A stretch of 64,000 nt of DNA. It comes from Diphasiastrum complanatum. Lineage: Eukaryota; Streptophyta; Lycopodiopsida; Lycopodiales; Lycopodiaceae. Shown piece by piece: positions 56,748-64,000 of this stretch. The stretch's first letter is position 1; each line of letters opens with the position of its first letter. The stretch is taken from positions 44,762,087 to 44,826,086 of the forward strand of contig CM055092.1 of the NCBI GenBank assembly GCA_029204225.1, in the 5' to 3' direction. The translations under genes and the position numbers were made by a program. The notes beneath the pieces were generated by a model. That model searched no databases. It saw only the letters and a program-made list of their open reading frames with translations, and was not told the origin of the DNA.

Positions 56748-57177
56748 CTAAGGTGCTAAGAAGATGTGAAGACATTAGTAAATGTAAAAAGTGAGTTAGT
56801 TCATAGACGTGGCTTCTTAAGAGGATGCCATTCCACGAAAAGTTCGTTTCTCTTTAGATCATAACGACAGAAAAATAGTCTTTATCCCTATGTTTAAGAG
56901 TTAAATAGAAACTTCTAAGCAATGTAAAAGAGTGTTCAAAGTTGCTTGCTTTAAGTGTTTCAATATGTGACATACCTTTTTAGAGGCTAGGTAATGCTTG
57001 GTTTGAATTTGAACCAAAACGTAAATGGTAATAGGCCGTAGTATCGGAAAGATGCTACATTACCAAAAAGCATCGATGATAGTTTAGTATTGAATAGTGA
57101 GACTCTTTATGAAGTAACTTGAAAGCTTGAAAAGACATATAGAAGTATCATTTTAGTGCTAAATCAAAAGGTGGGAT
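56748..57177 (-). repeat. dispersed repeat, right copy (inverted partner of 9337-9777)
   Basis: Reverse complement of 9337-9777 over 430 bp. It adjoins the LTR fragment at 56747 without a gap, whereas in the left copy 2.96 kb lie between the two equivalents. Confidence 0.85.
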
Positions 57178-57189
57178 AGAAGGCTCGAC

Positions 57190-57648
57190 GACACTCTGTA
57201 CGTGCCCACTCTTCAGAAGGACCTACTATCTCTTGCTAAGATAGTAGATGCAGGACTAAGAGTCACTTTTGAAGGCAATAACTGTAAAGTAGCTGAATCC
57301 GCAACCGCTGAGCTTGTCACCATAGGAAAGCAAAAGGAAAACCTATATCACCTCAGGATCCGAGTACCTTTAGAGCAAGCTCACCAGATCAATGAATCAA
57401 TGGATATTACATGGCACAAGAGGCTGTATCATGTGAATACAGTTGCTCTATATAACGCTAGCCGAAGCGGAGCATTCACTAGTGTCAGCATCAAAGATGC
57501 AGCATGTTTGAAGTCTTGCGATGCTTGTAACAAAGGCAAGATATCACGTATACCATTCACCAAAGACTCTTTCAGAACAAAAGAACTCTTGGAATTGGTA
57601 CACTCTGACATCTGTGGACCGTTTGATGTGGTCTCCCTAGGAGGTTCA
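57190..57648 (+). pseudogene. copia end-of-protease / pre-integrase / integrase start
   Basis: From VPTLQKDLLSLAKIVDAGLR through WHKRLYHVNTVALYNASRSG and the zinc-binding CDACNKGKISRIPF to LLELVHSDICGPFDVVSLGG (first catalytic Asp). The HHCC zinc region reads H-x3-H...C-x2-C. Sequence then changes abruptly at 57649. It belongs to the same copia family as the fragments at 58.1-62.2 kb, and it is the very part missing from that minus-strand element. Confidence 0.8.
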
Positions 57649-58075
57649 TGTCGCAAAACGGTGGGCATGAGCGCAGCGGAAGCTCGTTGCTCAGAGCGTA
57701 GGCGTGTAGAAACAGAAACACAACAGTTAGCAGTAGAAATATTCAAATAGAAGAATCAATACAAATTGCACAAATGAACGACACAATAGTGAGACAAAAA
57801 TTGCACTCTGAAAGATTATCAACAGTGAGTACAATGGCTTGAAGTAATAACTTCAGCTTGCTGAGCGTGATAACGCTGGCTACAGATAACTTTGATTGAA
57901 AGAGAATTTCAATTAACACTTACATAGGTTGATTCAGCTAGTATATATATATACAATGTCAAGAGATAAATATCCTACAAACTTTTAGTGCTATTTATGC
58001 CAGTCTTTGTATATGTACAAAGTTGGTAACCGCTAACCGCCTTTGGGATATTTGGTTGTCCAGTTTTTCTAGGGT
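57649..58075 (-). repeat. probable LTR on the minus strand
   Basis: Starts TGTCGCAAAACGG on the plus strand (element end). It has GCAGCGGAAGC near that edge, a common pattern next to plant LTR ends, and a TATA run at 57942-57953 in the correct orientation. No second copy or TSD was found, so the edges are tentative. Confidence 0.4.
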
Positions 58076-58078
58076 TAC

Positions 58079-59191
58079 TTATAAGTTGGCGATGTCGGTT
58101 TTCCAATGTAGTAAAAACGCGAAAAAGCCAAAAAATCCGAAGGTGCCCTTAGACTGAAGGTCAGCAATTCCTGAAGGTGCCCTTAGACTAAAGGTGCCCT
58201 TAAGGTCTGGTCGCATGTAGATCATTGCATACATCAGTGAGCCGATGATGGATTGAAACAGATAGCGCTTCATCTCTTCCTTTTCTGCTTCAGTTTGAGG
58301 AGACTGTTCCTTTGATAGCTTTAGTCCAGGGTCGAGTGGAAAGAGACTGGGTTTGTAGTTGGTCATTCCATACTTTTCCAGCACGTTGTTGAGATATCTT
58401 TGCTAACTGATAAACATCAGTCTGCTGGGTCGATATCGTTGAATTTGGATTCCGAGACAATAGTGGGCTAGACCCATGTCAGTCATCTTGTATTCCTGGG
58501 CTAGCATGTATTTTGTATCCTTCATCAGATTTAGATTATTACTGAACAAGAGTGTATCATCTGCATAGAGAGTGATGATGATGAAGTAATCTGATACAAA
58601 CTTGAAATAGACATTCGAGTCTGCCGAGTTTGGAATGAAACCATTCTCTATCAGAAATGCGTTGATCTTCTGGAACCAAGCTCTGGGTGACTGTTTCAAC
58701 CCGTAGATCGCCTTGTGGATTTTGCATACAAGGTGTTGTTGCTTGCCGTTGAGTTTGTATCCCTCTGGCTGTGTTATGTAGATCTCCTCTTTGATAGTTC
58801 CATTGAGGAAAGCGGTCTGGACATCCATCTGGTGGACTTCGAGATCTATCGCGTCTGCAAAGGAGAGGAGTAGATAGATCGACACATGTTTGACGACTAG
58901 GCTAAAGGTTTTTGAATAGTCCAGGTCTGGAATCTGAGAAAAGCCTTTGGTGATTAGCCTGGCCTTGTAATAATTTAGCCTTCCTTCAGGGTCATACTTT
59001 GTCTTGAATATCCATTTGCATGGAATCGATTTTCGATCCTTTGACAACTCAGTGAGTGTAGATGTTTGATTCTCCATAAGAGAATCGAATTCGGTGTGCA
59101 TCGCTGCTTTCCACTGGTTAACATTAGGAGTAGACTTTGCCTCAGAAATGGCGTTTGGTTCCTGCACAAAGTAGTAGGCCAGATTATCCAT
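58079..59191 (-). pseudogene. copia reverse transcriptase
   Basis: 58403-59191 is a 262-residue frame: NAISEAKSTPNVNQWKAAM, KWIFKTKYDPEGRLNYYKAR, GFSQIPDLDYSKTFSLVVKH, MDVQTAFLNGTIKEEIY, HKAIYGLKQSPRAWFQKINA and the active site ITLYADDTLLFSN (YADD, both Asp kept). 58079-58384 continues with NYKPSLFPLDPGLKLSKEQ and SIIGSLMYAMIYMRPDLK. It then breaks into short duplications of an AAGGTGCCC unit (58139-58205). RNase H is missing. RT is among the better-preserved ones here. Confidence 0.88.
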
Positions 59192-59970
59192 AAGTCTGGA
59201 TGGAGGCTATGTAGACCTGTTCAATTTTCTAGGTTGAACATCGATCCTCTGATGTGGGTTGACGTTGAGGTTCAGACTCATCCTCTGAGTCAGCATCAAG
59301 ATTCTACAGTTGACTCTCTGAATCAAAATTGACTGGTTGTTCGATCCCAGAGTCGGATTTATTAGCAGCTTTTCCTTTGTGGTTGATGAACTGGTCTTCC
59401 ACAAAAATGATGTCTCTACTAGTGAATGCCTTCTCGGTGTCCAAATTGTAGAGCTTGTATGCCTTGTGGTATTGGGAATAGCCGATAAAGATTGTTTTTC
59501 TGTTTTTTTCATCTAGGTTTCTTCTTAGATCCTCAGGGATCTGAGTGAAAGCGATGCATCCAAACACTCAAATATGTTTGAGTGATGGTTTTGATTTTGT
59601 CCACACCTCATAAGGTGTCTTGCCATTCAGGGCCTTGGTATGGATCGATTCTGAGTGTCCGGTTCTTTCGCTCAGCTACACCATTGGACTGGGGTGAGTA
59701 GCTGGTTGTGTATTGTTGAAGTATCCCGTTGGCCTTACAGAACTCCTTGAATTTGTGGGGATGTACTCTCCCCCTCAATTTGTGCATAGAGCTTTGATCT
59801 TCTTTTGGGTCTGGTTTTCAGCAGACGTCTTGAAGAACTTGAATGCTTTAGATTTGTTCTTCATATAGTATGTTGTAGTCCTTCGAGAGAAGTCGTCGAT
59901 GAAGGTTAGAAAATAGAGATCTCCCTGTGGAAGCAGTCTACATTGGGCCACAAATGTCATTGTGTACAAG
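59192..59970 (-). pseudogene. copia integrase core and C-terminus
   Basis: 59775-59960 gives YFLTFIDDFSRRTTTYYMKN and KAFKFFKTSAENQTQKKIKA. Then come the second Asp region with a stop, QY-NTQPATHPSPMV-type remnants of the Glu region, and (59304-59567) FGCIAFTQIPEDLRRNLDEK, TIFIGYSQYHKAYKLYNLD and FVEDQFINHK. The acidic linker 59192-59300 links to RT. At least four stops break the frame. Confidence 0.8.
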
Positions 59971-60795
59971 GTCAATATAGCAATTATTGCGTCTTCAGTA
60001 CATGAAAATATAATACTAGATCTTACATCAGTTTTGAATGCAAAGGATTTATGGGAAGAATTGCAAACCAAGAATGAGACTCGATCTCGTAATCAGATCA
60101 TGTTCTTGGAAGATGAATTAACTTACCTACAGTGGGACGACAAAGACCTGAACACATTCATGTGAAAGATTAAAGATCTGGTTATTTCCTTGCAGAATTC
60201 TGGTGCAGAAAATACAATTTTTAAGGAAAAGCAGCTTAGTTATTTTCTTCGAGCCCTACTCAGGTCATTCCACACAACTCAAATCTTATTGGCAAAAGAT
60301 GTGACAATGACACTTCAAAAGGCAATAGACGGAGTTAAGGAGGAATTAGAAGCTCGTGAATACTATGACGATAATGGTAATTTCAAAAATGCTCTATTTA
60401 CTCAAGAGAATAAATCTTTTAAGAAGTCTAAGTTTAAGAGGGAGTCGTCTAAAAGGAATGGGTTTAAGACAAATGAACAATAATTTGGAAAACAACAGAA
60501 GAATTTCGGTGATAAGAAGATCTGCAACAAATGCAAAAGATCAGGTCACACAGAAGAAAAGTGTGGGTTAAATCTAAAGATTGAATGCATTCATTGTCAT
60601 AAACGGGGTCATGCAACAGTAGACTGTTATCAGAATCCCAGAAACAAAAAAGAGCAGAATTTTGTGGATTCTCTGAAGAACCTCAAACATTCGAGGAAGC
60701 TGCTGATGGACCAAATAAAAATCGATGGATTCAAGCAATGGAGGACGAAATGTCATCCATGTATAAGAACAATGTATGGACACTTGCACCTATTC
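59971..60795 (+). pseudogene. copia gag with two zinc knuckles fused to RT start (plus strand)
   Basis: Gag: NAKDLWEELQTKNETRSRNQ, MFLEDELTYLQWDDKDLNTF, a stop, and LRALLRSFHTTQILLAKDVT. It has two CCHC knuckles, CNKCKRSGHTEEKC and CIHCHKRGHATVDC. Directly after the second knuckle comes QTFEEAADGPNKNRWIQAME, which belongs to the linker before RT. So protease and integrase were lost in one internal deletion near 60660. It lies in inverted orientation inside the minus-strand element of the same family. Confidence 0.8.
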
Positions 60796-61307
60796 CTGTC
60801 TGCTATTCTTGCTACAGATAACAAGTCTTGTTGCAGAGTAGGCATGAACAGAACGTCTTTGAGTCGTCTGTCTTTGTCGTTGGTGTTGAGCCATAGTGAA
60901 CCAATACCGTTCACTTGATATCTAGATCCATCTCCAAGAACTATGAATCTTGAGGGATCTGCACTTCTGAAATCAGACATTATTTGTCTCGATGTCACGA
61001 AGTGTGAGGTGGCTCCTGAATCTAGAATCACCTCATGTGTGTCAGATGTTGACGCTGCACACACGTATTCACAAATATAGGCGATCGAACAGTTTCTGTT
61101 CGTTCTTTCTTTGCCCATTTTTGAGCTCTCGGGCTCCTTGACATAGGATGAACTATTATTGTTCTCCTGTCTGTTTTGTGCTGATTTGTTTCTCGGATTC
61201 TGGCGGCAATCCATGGCTGCGTGACCCTTCTTGTGACAATGGATACACTCAATCTTGGGATTGAGCCAACATGTATCTACTGTATGCCCGTCTCTTCTAC
61301 ATCTCAC
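60796..61307 (-). pseudogene. copia gag knuckles and protease (minus strand)
   Basis: A 184-residue frame with two CCHC knuckles (CRRDGHTVDTC in the second half of the first, then CIHCHKKGHAAMDC). The protease EVILDSGATSHFVTSRQIM is followed by FIVLGDGSRYQVNGIGSLWL and LKDVLFMPTLQQDLLSVARI. DSGA is intact. The frame stops at 60800 where the plus-strand fragment begins; the pre-integrase part is missing. Confidence 0.88.
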
Positions 61308-62180
61308 GCAAGTCTTCTTGTCTGCACCTTGTTGTTTTGACCTCCCTTTGGTCTTTCAATTGTTTTTGCTGGGTCCCTCTGCTTGTTGGTCACGATCTTG
61401 CCTCTGATTCGACTCCCTCTTAGCTTGAATTGTTTCTTGGATTTTTCTTTGTTGTCGTAGAGGGCCTAGTCAAAACCATCCTTGTGATCAAGGTATTCTC
61501 TGGCTTCGACTTCCTCTCAAATCTCGACAATCGCCTTTTCGAGGTTCATGGTAGGATCTTTCACAAGCAGGGTTCTCATCGTCTGGAATGATTTGGGTAA
61601 GGCTCTCAGCATGTACGTGAGTTGCCTCTCAGCTGACACAACGTTCTCTGCTCCAGAATTATGTAGTGATAGAAACAGATCCTTCATCTTTCTTACAAAA
61701 TAAGTGAGGTCCTTTCTATCCCACTGTAGATTTGTCAGCTGATATTCTAGCATCATGATTTGACTTCTCGATTTCGTCTGAAATCTTGCGAGAAATGCAC
61801 CCCACATCTCCTTAGCTTTGGAGAGTGTAGCCAGGTCAACTGTGAGAATATCTTCAATGGAAGATGATAGCAAGGCTACTGCCTTGTTGTTTTTCTCCCT
61901 CCACTCATGCAGCTCCTTGTCTGTTGTCGTAGGCATTTCTTCTATGCCATCCACCTAGGGGAAGAGTCCTTCGCCCTTGAGTATCAGTGATGTCTTAACC
62001 TTCTAGGCTAGAAAGTTAGATCCTGAAGAATCAAGCCTTTGTGCAGATCTTGCTCTGCATGCTGCTGATTGAAACCATTGCTTCTTGGAGTCTGTTCCCT
62101 TGTTGATGGTTGTTTGTTTGAATGCTTGGCCTTCTGGATCTGCTAGCTTCTTGGCTATGATAGAATATGACAGGATGATA
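61308..62180 (-). pseudogene. copia gag N-terminal part (minus strand)
   Basis: 61517-61954 gives DGIEEMPTTTDKELHEWREK, LLSSSIEDILTVDLATLSKA, MWGAFLARFQTKSRSQIMML, LQWDRKDLTYFVRKMKDLFL and ALPKSFQTMRTLLVKDPTMN, a UBN2-type gag. It closely matches the plus-strand gag at 59971-60480. Further frames at 62003-62194 hold the altered gag start, upstream of the PBS. Confidence 0.8.
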
Positions 62181-62193
62181 GGCTCTGATACCA
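62181..62193 (-). other. primer-binding site of the 58-62 kb copia element
   Basis: The minus strand reads TGGTATCAGAGCC. The LTR beyond starts with TGATGAGAATCAG at 62195. Confidence 0.8.
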
Positions 62194-62194
62194 C

Positions 62195-62850
62195 TGATGA
62201 GAATCAGTCACGAAGCTTTCACGAAGGAACCACAATCCTCTGACAATTCGAATGGAGTTCAGATGCGATCGTTGGACACTGCCAACTGAATCACTCCTAC
62301 AGTCCTCCAGAATGTAGTCAGGCACTGTTGATCTGCGTTTCTAAAATTAATCCAGCATTCAACATAGTTTCAACCAAGGTGCAAAATTCAAATGAACAAG
62401 AAAAAACTCAGACACACGATTAACAGCAGACACATTTGTATTTGAGATCAGACACAACAAGAAAATCATCTATATTGATCTTTCTATGATTTTTTCAAGC
62501 ACTGCTTGCAAATCCACGCAGTGCGTTGGCATGGGAGAAACACGGTTCTCTCACGAGTAACTGTCTCACTTTATTAGCGGACAGTTGGATCTCTATGGAT
62601 CCTGATCACAAAACTCGTCTCGCACATAGGCGGACTTGTTGTCTATATTTCGTTTTGATGCTTACTAGCATCAGACTACTACATTACACTGTTTGTGTAT
62701 TCTGTTGATTTATATGTCAAGTATCAGCCAGTAAGTATAGTCGCTCTATGTAAATCTAAGATTAGAGTGATTAAGCATCTACAACTAATCAGGAAATTAC
62801 AAGAGTGGCAGATTAGCCACGACCTAGGGAGTATCTGTTGACGTCATGCC
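62195..62850 (-). repeat. 5' LTR of the 58-62 kb copia element (right edge approximate)
   Basis: Non-coding sequence following the PBS. It includes GATGAGAATCAGTCACGAAGC at its left edge. The right edge is likely near GTTGACGTCATGCCA (62838-62852). No second LTR is recognised, so only the left edge is firm. Confidence 0.5.
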
Positions 62851-63078
62851 ATCAGATCAGATTTCTGTACTTATGGGTACTTGCGTGATCTTTGTTGGTA
62901 CTCTTTGGAGCGTGAGGGCAAAATGGGTCTCGCGACATTTTTCGTGTCGCTTTGTTAGTTTCATCTCCGTCGTTGGTTCTATTTCCATCGTTGGTTTTGT
63001 TTTGCTCGTCCGCCTTTCTCTCGTATTGGACAACAAAAGATTCTCGTGCCAGACCGCAAAAGATTCTTGTTTGTGAAT
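62851..63078. other. short gene-free stretch with GTCGTTGGTT repeats
   Basis: CGTCGTTGGTTCTATTTCC and CATCGTTGGTTTTG near 62970-63000; short open frames without domain. Confidence 0.35.
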
Positions 63079-63185
63079 CTTTCGTGTTTGCGAACCGTTC
63101 ATCTTTGTCTCCTTTGACTTTCGTGTTCACGAAACTTTTCGTGTTTTGTGTCTCCTAACTTTCGTGTTCGCGAACATCTTCGTCA
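63079..63185. repeat. about 40-bp tandem repeat with TTCGCGAA-type cores (3 copies)
   Basis: CTTTCGTGTTTGCGAAC (63079), CTTTCGTGTTCACGAAA (63118) and CTTTCGTGTTCGCGAAC (63159), each followed in the first two by a TTTTGTGTCTCCT-like spacer. Each core is a near palindrome. Confidence 0.75.
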
Positions 63186-63246
63186 GGCTGAGGGTTGAAA
63201 GCTAGCAAGGCTTTGTAAACATAAATGTTTTGTTTCTTCAAAATTT

Positions 63247-63492
63247 TTAAGATCTCAATAAGTCTAAGAACGACCTATTACAGTACCAAAGATAAGGACC
63301 TACCTTCCTTTTGATGGATTGAAAACTATTCCTTGTTGTAGACTCCACAAATTGAGTAGCATCAATATGATGAGAGTGCAAAATACCTGTTATTTTGATC
63401 CAATTGATAAGAGATGACCACAACTCAGATTTTGAAGCTAAAAAACCTGTAAATAAAAAACCATTAGATCCCTCTTCACTCAAATTGATCAA
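63247..63492 (-). pseudogene. short ORF downstream of a retroelement leader
   Basis: An 81-codon frame on the minus strand, MINLSEEGSNGFLFTGFLAS and on, about 100 bp downstream of a PBS (63595-63607). Its position suggests the start of gag, but the sequence shows no zinc knuckle or UBN2 motif, so identity is unproven. Confidence 0.35.
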
Positions 63493-63594
63493 GAATTGAA
63501 GGTACTACTCATGATTATGTCTAGATAGCAATCAATGCCTGAATTGCATCAAAATCTATGATTCTAGCATGAAGTGAAGCTCATTTCTTGGAAT

Positions 63595-63607
63595 GGCTCT
63601 GATACCA
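63595..63607 (-). other. primer-binding site of the element running off the right end
   Basis: The minus strand reads TGGTATCAGAGCC; the next base begins an LTR (TGATAAAAATGCAGC). Confidence 0.8.
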
Positions 63608-64000
63608 TGATAAAAATGCAGCAAAATAATCCCATTTGATCATAGAAATGATGGAGAAAGCACCTACTTAAGATCCAAACAAGATCTAGAAGCTAGATTA
63701 CTAATCAATGCATTGATTCCTAGCTTATCTTGGCTTGAACTCCATGAATTAGCTCCAAAACTCTTCACACATGTGAAAGTAAGGCCTACTGCTGCCTGTG
63801 TACTGTACTTGCGAATCCAAACTCATTCAATCATCACAAAAAACCATATGCCAATAGCATTCATCAATCAAATCATAGACTCAAACTAGTCAAGAAGGAA
63901 AATCTTGATTTTGATCATCATTGGATGGAAATCCCATCACATATTTATATACGTAAAGCTCGGATCTGAGCATATTAGGGCTTCTTGTATTCATCATAAC
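63608..64000 (-). repeat. 5' LTR of a minus-strand element, cut by the window end
   Basis: Starts at the PBS and extends to the edge; no second copy is in the window. It contains TATTTATATACG near 63942-63953, a TATA-like motif in a promoter-compatible position. Confidence 0.6.

Overview
The window looks like nuclear DNA from a land plant with a large, repeat-rich genome. Nearly everything recognisable is LTR retrotransposon: Ty1/copia dominates, Ty3/gypsy is second. There are also SINE-like and MITE-like elements and long CT/GA microsatellites. I can support only one ordinary cellular gene in 64 kb. The organism cannot be named from this. The protein is a plant-type thioredoxin-like 3-3 homologue, and the genome structure would suit a fern, lycophyte, gymnosperm or repeat-rich angiosperm.

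Layout, left to right. 26-4178 is a complete LTR element with about 1.15-kb LTRs, a PBS, a PPT and a near-perfect target-site duplication (TSD), but with no recognisable gag or pol (LARD-like, minus strand). 5.8-7.5 kb is a copia gag-protease fragment (minus). 9-9.8 kb holds tandem repeats and a dispersed repeat that recurs inverted at 56.7-57.2 kb. 10.58-10.66 kb is an 83-bp tRNA-like SINE candidate bounded by an exact 13-bp TSD. 10.8-11.8 kb is a copia gag (plus). 12.74-15.8 kb is the best-preserved copia pol (minus). 16.5-17.2 kb is a copia RT/RNase H relic. 17.8-20.9 kb is a decayed gypsy (minus). 21.7-24.9 kb has tandem duplications, a perfect 25-bp-TIR MITE with a second partial copy, and another hairpin element. 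26.2-31.4 kb has an LTR candidate, gypsy and copia fragments, and an acidic ORF that may be the end of a DNA transposase.

32.4-46.5 kb is a cluster of one copia family, with five LTR copies in both orientations. It includes a nearly full-length copy (38765-42995) with two LTRs, PBS, PPT and an exact 5-bp TSD (ACTAT), nested inside a gypsy element. The thioredoxin-like gene (exons 44124-44273, 48460-48485 and 48819-49041; 132 aa) follows directly. Its 4.2-kb first intron carries a (CT)32 tract seven bases after the splice donor and another truncated copy of the same copia family.

50.4-64 kb returns to repeats: a copia gag-protease with an internal 70-bp duplication, a (CT)66 tract, a second SINE candidate, a palindromic element, an integrase relic, and a mosaic of same-family copia fragments in opposite orientations (57.2-62.8 kb). 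The window ends inside the 5' LTR of another minus-strand element.

Apart from the thioredoxin-like gene, the coding regions are broken by stops, frameshifts or deletions, and none of the elements appears autonomous. I see no CRISPR, operon, plasmid or phage features, and no convincing new multi-gene system. The most unusual objects are the LARD-like element, the very short SINE candidate, the short perfect-TIR MITE family, the inverted pair of repeats 47 kb apart, and the surviving gene whose intron has absorbed a retroelement and a microsatellite.
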